Positions 16,989 to 24,418 of a DNA stretch of 64,000 bases are shown piece after piece. Position 1 is the first letter of the stretch; the number at the start of each line of letters is the position of its first letter. Source of the stretch: an uncultured Bacteroides sp. (GTDB lineage: Bacteria > Bacteroidota > Bacteroidia > Bacteroidales > Bacteroidaceae); the NCBI RefSeq assembly GCF_963677685.1, contig NZ_OY782186.1:1116001-1180000 (forward strand), read 5' to 3'. The notes beneath the pieces are model-generated. The model made no database searches and was not told the DNA's origin. It worked only from the letters and a program-made list of their open reading frames with translations. A program made the translations under genes and the position numbers.

Positions 16989-17465
16989 TTATTGGGCTGG
17001 TGCTGCAGTACTTGTTGCATTTTGAAGTGATTTGGCTTGCATCATTCTTTCTGTGTGTTCCTTGATAACCTTATTCATTTTCGGCATGAATTTGGTTTGC
17101 ATGATGACCATCATTTCATTTTGAATATCAGGAGATTTTTCGATCATCTTCTTCCCAGTTTCTGTTTTGTAGAATCGAATCATATCATCAATCTCTTTTT
17201 GTGTATAATACTTGTCGTATAGAGTGACCATATCTTCATTTACTACTTTGCTTATCATGGGTTTAGTTAAGTTCATGATCTCTTGATATAAAGCTTTGGA
17301 AAGGCTGTCTTGTTGCATTCCCATCTTGGGAAAAACCATTTTGTTGATCGTTTCCTCTACCTGCATTGTCTGTATCAGTTCTTTTATGGATTCTTGTTTA
17401 GACTGCGAAAAAGCGGCAATGGAGCTTAGAAGACAAATAGTTGACAATAGAATGAATTTTTTCAT
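16989..17465 (-). CDS. DUF2059 domain-containing secreted protein
   Basis: The 158-residue product has a signal peptide (KKFILLSTICLLSSIAAFSQ) and the all-helical DUF2059 domain (about 60-140; LYDKYYTQKEIDDMIRFYKT followed by ETGKKMIEKSP, the family hallmark). The C-terminus is Ala/Ser/Thr-rich. The function of DUF2059 is unknown. It is the first gene of a two-gene operon with the 854-residue thioredoxin-domain protein. Confidence 0.92.
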   Translation of the reverse strand: MKKFILLSTICLLSSIAAFSQSKQESIKELIQTMQVEETINKMVFPKMGMQQDSLSKALYQEIMNLTKPMISKVVNEDMVTLYDKYYTQKEIDDMIRFYKTETGKKMIEKSPDIQNEMMVIMQTKFMPKMNKVIKEHTERMMQAKSLQNATSTAAPAQ

Positions 17466-17834
17466 GATTAAATTATTAGATGTTGTTAAAAAGATATTTT
17501 GATTAAATAAACAGGATATGTTTCTATGATTTGATGTAAAGTAGACGTTTTATCGTTTCATATACTTTATTAGCTGTTCATATCCCAATTTTTAAATCGG
17601 CTCAAATATAATGTTTTTTATGAATATTATCCGCTGTTTTGTTTGTTTTTTTATTTGTTATGAACATAATTATTTTTGTCTTATCCCTTTCTAAAAAGAG
17701 ACTGTAAATATATTTGTTTCTCTAAATTTGCAGAAACTGTGGAATACTTATTGTAAAATATAAAAAAAAGATATAGAAGGAGATTATATCGATTTTTTTT
17801 GATTTATATTTGTGCAACAAATAGATAATAAATC
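17466..17834. other. AT-rich divergent promoter region
   Basis: No gene is seen. Candidate -7 elements are TATATTTG on the minus strand (17610-17603) for the DUF2059 operon and TATATTTG on the plus strand (17805-17812) for the lipoprotein gene. Confidence 0.5.
17805..17812 (+). promoter_or_regulatory. -7 element for DUF4476 lipoprotein gene
   Basis: TATATTTG fits TAnnTTTG and is 23 bases before the ATG at 17835, implying a very short leader. Confidence 0.5.
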
Positions 17835-18491
17835 ATGAAAACACTAGGACATTTGTTTGCTTTACTAATACTTGTTGTGAGTGTTAGTAGTTGTGCTGCT
17901 TTATTGGGTACGAGTAATGACTTCTTGATGAACATCCATCATGGGATGAGTAGAGAACAAGTCTTATCAATGCTCGGCAATCCCAATTACCGCCGTTTTG
18001 ATCATGAAATGGAAGAGTGGGGATATGAAAAGTCTATTGCAGCTAATCCTGGAATGACAGTGATTAATATTAGCTTTATAGATGGGAAGGTGGTAGGAAT
18101 GGATTCTTTTCACAAGCACCAAGCTGTAGCAGTGCCCGTTTCTCCACAGACGGATGTGTTAATGCCTCATCCATATAGCTCTTATCGTCCCAGACGTTTA
18201 GACGTGATGAGCGACAGAGACTTCCAAGCATTGTATAATAAGGTGAAAAACAAACCTTTCAAAGATGATCAACTTGAAATATTATCAGTTGGCGTTGATA
18301 AAAGATCTGTCACTTGTGATCAATGTGTGCGTATGATGTCTATTTTCACATTTGATGATGATAGACTGGAGGTTTTAAAAAGAATGTCGCCGAATATTTT
18401 TGACCTTGAGCATGCTGACAGGATTGTTGATTCGCTAAGTTTTATATCTAGTGAAGATAAAGCCAGAAGTATATTGGGCATTAGACGGTGA
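17835..18491 (+). CDS. Lipoprotein with BamE/SmpA-like and DUF4476 domains
   Basis: A lipoprotein signal peptide ends in VSVSSC (lipidated Cys20). Residues about 33-95 resemble the BamE/SmpA fold (IHHGMSREQVLSMLGNPNYR...W.Y...V.FIDGKVVG). Residues about 130-215 match DUF4476 (FKDDQLEILSVGVDKRSVTC, then MMSIFTFDDDRLEVLKRM, DSLSFISSEDKARSIL). The combination suggests an outer-membrane or periplasm-facing lipoprotein, but no partner is encoded nearby. It is monocistronic and followed by a terminator. Confidence 0.85.
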   Translation: MKTLGHLFALLILVVSVSSCAALLGTSNDFLMNIHHGMSREQVLSMLGNPNYRRFDHEMEEWGYEKSIAANPGMTVINISFIDGKVVGMDSFHKHQAVAVPVSPQTDVLMPHPYSSYRPRRLDVMSDRDFQALYNKVKNKPFKDDQLEILSVGVDKRSVTCDQCVRMMSIFTFDDDRLEVLKRMSPNIFDLEHADRIVDSLSFISSEDKARSILGIRR

Positions 18492-18562
18492 AAAATGAGG
18501 ATGTGGCAAGATTAAAATGCTCACTCTAAAAATGACATAGTGTGACTAACAAAGATTAAAGC

Positions 18563-18596
18563 GGCTGTCCCCCACGGCAGCTCCTTGTTTTTTTTT
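18563..18596 (+). terminator. Terminator after DUF4476 lipoprotein
   Basis: GCTGTC (18564-18569) pairs with GGCAGC (18576-18581, one G-U), followed by TCCTTG and nine T residues. Confidence 0.7.
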
Positions 18597-18798
18597 CTTA
18601 CAATCTGTAAATGACCTAACTAAAATAAGAAAAGATTTTCCAATACTTTCAAGAGAAATATACGCAAAATCTTTAGTTTATTTTGATAACGACACGAGGA
18701 AAAATCATTTAATGAATTTGCTGCTTTTACTCTTTTTTATAAAAGAATGCAGGTGATTTTCATCTCAGACATTAAAATTTGGCCGTAAATAAAATAGC

Positions 18799-18834
18799 AG
18801 AGGGCGTCCACTTCATTTTGGGACACCCTCTTTT
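18799..18834 (-). terminator. Hairpin downstream of the Sus-type operon
   Basis: AGAGGGCGTCC (18799-18809) pairs with GGACACCCTCT (18821-18831) with one mismatch. It lies 100 bases beyond the last gene of the minus-strand operon, and T-runs on both sides make it possibly bidirectional. Confidence 0.55.
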
Positions 18835-18933
18835 GATTGCTGATAAAGATCGTTCAATTTCAGATTAAAAATTGTTCTTTCATAAGATTGGGTTTTGACA
18901 CTCTCTCATGATAAGATAGATAGAAGCTTGTTA

Positions 18934-20037
18934 TTACTGGTTTAGCAATTCGTCTAGCTTCTTGCTTAGCTCTTCTCCTCTCAAATTCTTAGCAACGATT
19001 TCACCTTTTTGATTGATTAAAACGGTTGCAGGAATTGCTGTAATGTCATAAGAGGCAGCTCCTTTACTTTTCCAACCTTTAAGATCCGAGATTTGCGGCC
19101 AAGGCATGTTTAAAGTCTGAATAGCTTTGATCCAGCTTTTTTTGTTCTTGTCTAATGAAACGCCTACTATTTCGAAACCTTTACTCTTGTATTTCTTGTA
19201 AAGTTCCACTACATGAGGCATCTCTGCTCTGCATGGGCCGCACCAGCTTGCCCAAAAATCAATCATTGTGATCTTATTATTGGGAACAATTGTTGATAAC
19301 TTTATGCTTTTTCCATTCTGATCGTTCAGTTCTATATCAGTAAACTGATTGCCGAGGGTTGTCTTTTTCATTGCATCCAACTTCTGTTTGGCTGTTGTGT
19401 AAAGCTCATCTTCAATACCTGCTTTTTTTACCTCAGCTAATATCTCCTCAATGTATTTGGGTTCCAATGTTTGATAGTAAGATTCAAATAGAAGGTGGCT
19501 TAGCCCCGATTTGATGTGTGAACGGATAAAGCTAACAAGATAGTCAAGCTGTTCTCGCTGCACGCTCTCTATCACTTTTTTAGCATGCGCTCGCACACTG
19601 TCCGTTTGAGTGCTGTCTTCGGCAACGTTCCAATAGGGGAGTGCTTTCATGCTTATTTTGTTGTCTTGTGTGGTATACTCTCGCCACAATTCATTGTTGG
19701 CTGTGCCATGAGCACCTTTATTTTCTTTGTCAAGACTAACAGAAATGGTTCCATTCTCTAAAATCAAATCACTACCCAACTCTGTTGCAACTCCATTTTT
19801 GATCTGTGTGATATAGCGATAAACAGGCTCTTTTTGTTCGCCTGTGAAAAAGAACTTTCCATCTTTTATGATTGTAGTATCTAAGGGAATTAAACTTAGA
19901 TAGTCGATAGTAGCTAAGATTACTGTATCGCCATCGGCTGCTTTAATCTTGCCTGAGATAGTATAACCTTTCTTATCAATTGTTGTAGCACTAACAAGCA
20001 GGGCAAATAGTGCTGAAAATAAGATAAATTTTTTCAT
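18934..20037 (-). CDS. TlpA-like thioredoxin protein with DUF4369 domain (WCGPC)
   Basis: I start at ATG 20037 because it opens a signal peptide (KKFILFSALFALLVSA). The longer frame to 20088 overlaps the upstream gene. The 367-residue protein has an N-terminal DUF4369 domain (about 23-110; YTISGKIKAADGDTVILA), a helical middle, and a TlpA thioredoxin domain (about 230-367) with FWASWCGPC (C266/C269) and cis-Pro in ITAIPATVLI. It should be a periplasmic thiol-disulfide reductase. It is the last gene of the locus that starts with the ECF sigma gene at 29786. Confidence 0.9.
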   Translation of the reverse strand: MKKFILFSALFALLVSATTIDKKGYTISGKIKAADGDTVILATIDYLSLIPLDTTIIKDGKFFFTGEQKEPVYRYITQIKNGVATELGSDLILENGTISVSLDKENKGAHGTANNELWREYTTQDNKISMKALPYWNVAEDSTQTDSVRAHAKKVIESVQREQLDYLVSFIRSHIKSGLSHLLFESYYQTLEPKYIEEILAEVKKAGIEDELYTTAKQKLDAMKKTTLGNQFTDIELNDQNGKSIKLSTIVPNNKITMIDFWASWCGPCRAEMPHVVELYKKYKSKGFEIVGVSLDKNKKSWIKAIQTLNMPWPQISDLKGWKSKGAASYDITAIPATVLINQKGEIVAKNLRGEELSKKLDELLNQ

Positions 20038-20078
20038 AAATATATTTTGTATCGTCTTAATAGTTAATAGCAGAGTGT

Positions 20079-21173
20079 TTACTCGCATAATTTATCAATT
20101 TGTTCTCCTATTTCTTTGGGATATTCTGGCGAACTGATTACTTTTCCTTGTGGGTTCACAATGATGTAGTAAGGCACCCCTTTGATGAGATATTTCGACA
20201 TTAAATCCTTTATGCCTTGAGAAGTGAGTCGGTATTGTTTCCAAGGCAATTGTTTTCTTATGATGGCATTTTTCCATGCCTGAATTTTAGTATCTGCCGA
20301 AACACCTATCACAACAAAGTCTTTAGTATGTTTCTTTGCTATTTCTTTTATTTCGGGAATACCTTCGAGGCATATACCACACCATGATGCCCAGAAATCG
20401 ACCAAAACATATTTGCCTTTGGGTACAACCTCTGTCAGTCTGCAAGGCTTTCCATTGATGTCTGTCAGCGGTAAATCAACGATGTCACTGTTTATTGTTG
20501 ACCTTTTAGCTAATTGGCAGTTTTTGCGAAATTCAGCCAAACGCTTTGGGGCCGCTGGTACAGAAACAATGGTTTTTTCTAAGTTGACAATATCCGCTTT
20601 TTGTAAATGAAAACCGTCCTGAATCAAATTGTTGGCCAGCATGAGAGAAATGACTGAATGGGGGTGTGAGTGAATAAAATCTAATTGAAACTTTCTCTCT
20701 TCCTCTTCGCTTAATTGCTTTTGTGCTAAAAGAAGGCGATTATATTCGTTGAAATCAGCCTGAACCTTTCCACCTGTTATCTCAAAGGACTTACCAATAG
20801 GTTCGTCAACAGAGATGCTGTCGTAATTTTCGGCTTTGAATATCATAGGGACGTTATCAACAAGCAGATCGGTGTAGGTCCATCGAATATTTTGAGCATT
20901 TTCCTGTTCTTGTGGCGAGAGGATTGCCAAATTGTTGGTTGTTAAACAACATTTGATTGGATGCTCAACCGATCCGACGAGTCTAAAAGAGCCGTTCTTG
21001 ACCGTATCTTGTGCTAATATTTCCGATTCTCCTGACTCAGAATTGGATAGGCAAACCACTATACCATCTTTCATCCCTGGGATACGGCTTTCGATGGTAA
21101 AACTTTTGTTTTGAGCATCCATTTTGATTTGAATAATCAACAAAAGGAGTACGAATAATATATTTTTCTTCAT
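20079..21173 (-). CDS. TlpA-like thioredoxin protein (WCGIC)
   Basis: The 364-residue secreted protein (signal peptide about 1-20, KKNILFVLLLLIIQIKMDAQ) has an N-terminal DUF4369-like beta domain (FTIESRIPGMKDGIVVCLSN) and a C-terminal thioredoxin domain from about 232, with WASWCGIC (C265/C268) and cis-Pro in IKGVPYYIIV. The redox motif differs from the next gene (CGIC versus CGPC), which usually shifts redox potential. It is 10 bases from the FISUMP gene and 41 bases before the paralogue, so the two are an adjacent, diverged pair in one operon. Confidence 0.9.
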   Translation of the reverse strand: MKKNILFVLLLLIIQIKMDAQNKSFTIESRIPGMKDGIVVCLSNSESGESEILAQDTVKNGSFRLVGSVEHPIKCCLTTNNLAILSPQEQENAQNIRWTYTDLLVDNVPMIFKAENYDSISVDEPIGKSFEITGGKVQADFNEYNRLLLAQKQLSEEEERKFQLDFIHSHPHSVISLMLANNLIQDGFHLQKADIVNLEKTIVSVPAAPKRLAEFRKNCQLAKRSTINSDIVDLPLTDINGKPCRLTEVVPKGKYVLVDFWASWCGICLEGIPEIKEIAKKHTKDFVVIGVSADTKIQAWKNAIIRKQLPWKQYRLTSQGIKDLMSKYLIKGVPYYIIVNPQGKVISSPEYPKEIGEQIDKLCE

Positions 21174-21183
21174 TGATTATCTA

Positions 21184-21882
21184 TTAATTGCTATTTCGTA
21201 CAAAGCGTATGCTAAACATGTTCGATGTATCAGTGCTATAACGAAATATCTGATTTGAATTGTACCTTATTTTTCTGTAGTACGCATATTTTTCTGAGTT
21301 TTTTGTTTCATCCTTAGTGGAAGTCCAATACAATCCTTCAGCTTTTATTAAGCGAAACTTTGAGGTGAAAGAAGCACTGTTAGCATTCCAATATCCTCCG
21401 TATAGGAAATTTAAACCACTTCCACTCTGGTCTTGTGTTAATAACTTTCCGGCGTAGCTACCTCTCCAATTTGTTTGGTTTGCTTCTTCTTGAGATATTC
21501 CTAATGCCTCTTCAAGCTTTTTCCAATCTTCGTCTGTTGGAACTCTCCAACCTTCAGGAGCAACTTCAGATAAAGCATCATAGTTATATAAATATCCATA
21601 TTTTTCAAACGTTTTCGCATCAGTGATATCCGGCTCCGTACCCACAGATGGAGCGATTCTATAGATGCCGTAGGTTCCATCCGAGGTTTTGTAATGAGAA
21701 TTTTCAACCGTCCAGTCTAATCCGTTATACTTCACCCAATGGTATGTGAACTGGTCTCTTGCATCAACAAAACTTCCTGTTGCTTCGGGCTTTATTGTTG
21801 CTATTGTTTCTTCGTTGTCATTATTGCATCCAGTGCATAGCAAGACTAGCAGGAGGATGATTGTTATATATGGTCTGTTCAT
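21184..21882 (-). CDS. FISUMP-domain lipoprotein
   Basis: The lipobox LLCTGC gives lipidated Cys19. The following 210 residues carry the Fibrobacter succinogenes major paralogous (FISUMP) domain: LDWTVENSHYK, KYGYLYNYDAL, APEGWRVPTDEDW, GGYW and YWTSTKDE, ending IRFVRN. These domains are surface-exposed in Bacteroidetes and thought to bind ligands. It is encoded 11 bases after the unknown lipoprotein and 10 before the thioredoxin gene, so it belongs to the Sus-type operon and probably sits on the cell surface with SusD. Confidence 0.88.
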   Translation of the reverse strand: MNRPYITIILLLVLLCTGCNNDNEETIATIKPEATGSFVDARDQFTYHWVKYNGLDWTVENSHYKTSDGTYGIYRIAPSVGTEPDITDAKTFEKYGYLYNYDALSEVAPEGWRVPTDEDWKKLEEALGISQEEANQTNWRGSYAGKLLTQDQSGSGLNFLYGGYWNANSASFTSKFRLIKAEGLYWTSTKDETKNSEKYAYYRKIRYNSNQIFRYSTDTSNMFSIRFVRNSN

Positions 21883-21893
21883 GTCTTTTTATA

Positions 21894-22811
21894 TTAATAA
21901 ATATAACCTAAATTGAGAATCATTGATTTTATCACATTGGCTTTTGTGATAATTGTAGGGTAATTAGCATACTCAGCGCCAATCTCTTCATCTGTTTTTG
22001 TAAGAATCAATCGGATGTATGCATTGATATCGTCTTTTTCAGAGGGATACGTCCCTAAGAAAGGGAATCCCCATAGAACACTTGCTTCAACAAATCCGGC
22101 CTGCTTCATATATTCCATGTTTTCCTCTTCTGTAATAGGCTGTACAGGCGTATTAGCTCCGTATATTGAGGAACCGTATTGTGTGAATTTCTTTAAGGTT
22201 TCACTTGGTTGAACGTACATTTTATTGCTGAGAAAACTTATAAATAGCGGAATGGTTTGTTCTTTCAATTCACTCTCAGATAAATTGACGAAATTTTCCA
22301 TTGCGATGGCGATACAACGTTTGCCAACCATTACTGATTTATAATCATTTAAAAATATATCAGGCGAATAATCTATGTTGTATTCAAGAATTTGATTAAC
22401 TAAAAGCCATGAAAAAGGTCGTAATTTAGTAGACAAATGTGGCAAGATATAGTCTTTAATAAATTGAGTCGCCTCTTCTTTTTGTTCTATTGTTGATAAA
22501 TAGTTGTAGGTGTATTGGTAAGCACTGTATCCTGTCATAGCGTATGCTATGTCTACCGTTTCGGTGAAATATTGTATTTCGCCATTGGGTTTAGTGCCGA
22601 TCGGTTCATGACGAAGGGTATCGTTAAAGAGAAGATAACTTTTTTCTGTTTTATAAAATTCTTTTTGCAATAGAGATGTTGCATCGGTTGCATTTTCATC
22701 AGGCGCAAAATAGTTCTCTTTTATATTGCTGGGCGTTAATTCATCCTCTTGTGCACAAGCAAAAAACAAAAATAGAAGAGGAATATATAAAATTGATATG
22801 TATTTTTTCAT
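21894..22811 (-). CDS. SusD-linked lipoprotein, possible degenerate zinc-peptidase relative
   Basis: The 305-residue product has a lipobox (LFFAC, Cys19). It sits 6 bases after the SusD gene, the place often held by the putative zinc-binding metallopeptidase lipoproteins of SusCD loci. Overall layout is similar (an N-terminal region with IKDYILPHLSTK, then a late PSEKDDINAYIRLILTKTDE acidic segment and C-terminal helices), but I find no HExxH motif: the expected region reads IPLFISFLSNKM. It may therefore be a non-catalytic binding member or an unrelated family. The relationship is an inference from layout. Confidence 0.6.
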   Translation of the reverse strand: MKKYISILYIPLLFLFFACAQEDELTPSNIKENYFAPDENATDATSLLQKEFYKTEKSYLLFNDTLRHEPIGTKPNGEIQYFTETVDIAYAMTGYSAYQYTYNYLSTIEQKEEATQFIKDYILPHLSTKLRPFSWLLVNQILEYNIDYSPDIFLNDYKSVMVGKRCIAIAMENFVNLSESELKEQTIPLFISFLSNKMYVQPSETLKKFTQYGSSIYGANTPVQPITEEENMEYMKQAGFVEASVLWGFPFLGTYPSEKDDINAYIRLILTKTDEEIGAEYANYPTIITKANVIKSMILNLGYIY

Positions 22812-22817
22812 AAATAA

Positions 22818-24398
22818 TTAATTTATTTTTTTTACAGTATAAGTACGATTAGGGCGTTCGTTATTTTTCATTCCTGTATTGAATGTAAGTACTTCATTAG
22901 GAATGGGTAAGGTATAAGCTTTATCATTAGCCTCAAGAGTAAAAGTATGCACTTCTGTTTTTACTGTATTACTTCGACTTTCATAATAATAATAATCGTG
23001 TGTGATTGGTTTTGATTCGGGATATACGTCGCAAACACTATAACGTCTGATATCAAACCAACGCGCTCCTTCTAGTGCTAGCTCTTTGCGGCGTTCATTG
23101 CGGATTTCTGTCACTAATTCTTGACCCGATGACGTTACTTCATAGTTTGTTCCTTGCGTATATCTGTTTTGGCGAAGTGTGTTTAGAGCTGCTCTGGCTT
23201 GCTGGTCTTTTCCTAAATAAGCTTCTGCTTCTGCTTTTATCAAATAGGCTTCTGCAGAGCGGAATAAAAACTTATCTGATACTTCGGCGGCGTTATTTCT
23301 CCAGCCGCCATTATAGACCTCTGTATAGTAGGTACTAGAATTAGGTTCTACGGCACTATTTGCCAAAGGAGCAACTTTGGTATATCCTACAAAGTCTTCG
23401 TAAGTCCACCAGAATTTGCTTTTACGTATGTCATTATTGCTATATGAATCGTATAAGTCTTTTGATACTTTAAAGCCTTTGTATTTATACGAAATGATGC
23501 AAGGTAATGAATTGCCTCCCATAGAAAAAATCGTTTCTATAGATGTTTTCGATAGAAAAGATCCTTTTAAGATATTTAACGGAGTTAGTGCAGGATGGGC
23601 TTTAATGACTTTATCGGCATACTCCGCGGCTTTTTCCCAATTTTGCATATAGAGGTATACGCGGCTTAGCAAAAATTGTGTACTAGTTAGCCCTGCTCTG
23701 TATATGGAGTAAGGTTCTCCTGTTTGCGATAAATCTGTTTCTGCCTGATTTAAATCATCTAGAATTTGATCATAAACTTCTTGTATGGTGTTGCGCCTAA
23801 AGATTTTATCTTCAACTTTTTCTGATAATTTTAATGGCACTCCCAAGGCAGTTGTTGCTGTCGCTGCTGAATAAGGTTCTCCATAAAGGTTGACTAGCCA
23901 GAAGTAATAAAAAGCTCTTAAGAAATGTGCTTCTCCCTCTACTTTTAAAGTGCCTATTTGATCATCTTCGCTTTTTTTAGGGAGATCTTTTGCAGAAAAA
24001 AGGATATTGTTAGCTACATTTATGAGACGATACAGCTCCTGCCAGCTTTCGTTTTCAGGGTTAAAGCCTGTATAAGTATCATTTTGACCGCTTCGTTGTT
24101 GCCAGGTGAAGTATCCAAAAACTTTTTCTTTCTCATCGTAAGCGAGAGTATACGCATCTGGTCCTTGAACGCACTCTTGTAACTCATCTCCCATGAAATG
24201 AATAAAATAGTTTTTATCGGATGTCTGAGTTATCATGTCGCTTATTTCTACTGGCATATAGCAGTCTCCTATAAGCGTTTCATTCAAATCTCTCCAAGAG
24301 TTTACATAATCTGTGTCTTGTGAGTATTCCTCCAAAAAATTGGAGCAACTTGTAAGTACTACAAGTAGTAGTATGGTAAGATGTTTTGTATATTTCAT
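22818..24398 (-). CDS. SusD/RagB-family nutrient-binding outer-membrane lipoprotein
   Basis: The 526-residue protein has a lipobox (VLTSC, Cys18) and the SusD fold: an N-terminal TPR-like region with AHFLRAFYYFWLVNLYGEPY, the ARAALNTLRQNR motif and a C-terminal RNERRKELALEGARWFDIRR followed by LPIPNEVLTFN. It acts as the surface lid of the SusC transporter encoded 20 bases upstream in transcription order. The substrate is not evident; no glycosidase or peptidase lies in the same operon. Confidence 0.95.
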   Translation of the reverse strand: MKYTKHLTILLLVVLTSCSNFLEEYSQDTDYVNSWRDLNETLIGDCYMPVEISDMITQTSDKNYFIHFMGDELQECVQGPDAYTLAYDEKEKVFGYFTWQQRSGQNDTYTGFNPENESWQELYRLINVANNILFSAKDLPKKSEDDQIGTLKVEGEAHFLRAFYYFWLVNLYGEPYSAATATTALGVPLKLSEKVEDKIFRRNTIQEVYDQILDDLNQAETDLSQTGEPYSIYRAGLTSTQFLLSRVYLYMQNWEKAAEYADKVIKAHPALTPLNILKGSFLSKTSIETIFSMGGNSLPCIISYKYKGFKVSKDLYDSYSNNDIRKSKFWWTYEDFVGYTKVAPLANSAVEPNSSTYYTEVYNGGWRNNAAEVSDKFLFRSAEAYLIKAEAEAYLGKDQQARAALNTLRQNRYTQGTNYEVTSSGQELVTEIRNERRKELALEGARWFDIRRYSVCDVYPESKPITHDYYYYESRSNTVKTEVHTFTLEANDKAYTLPIPNEVLTFNTGMKNNERPNRTYTVKKIN

Positions 24399-24418
24399 TA
24401 CTCTATTCTTTTAGGGGG

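Larger units (their letters stand above)
18517..18905. repeat. Dispersed non-coding repeat, copy 1 (split)
   Basis: A left arm (18517-18560; ATGCTCACTCTAAAAATGAC...AACAAAGATTAAAG) and a right arm (about 18831-18900; GATAAAGATC, TTGTTCTTTCATAA, TTTTGAC) match the element at 31804-31961 on the same strand. Here the arms are separated by about 270 bases with two terminator-like hairpins and no gene. The right-arm match is about 58 positions with roughly 80% identity by eye. Confidence 0.6.

Noticed and set aside
18600..18790. Possible small gene between repeat arms of copy 1
   Set aside because: No open frame of useful length with a start; the stretch is AT-rich and repetitive.
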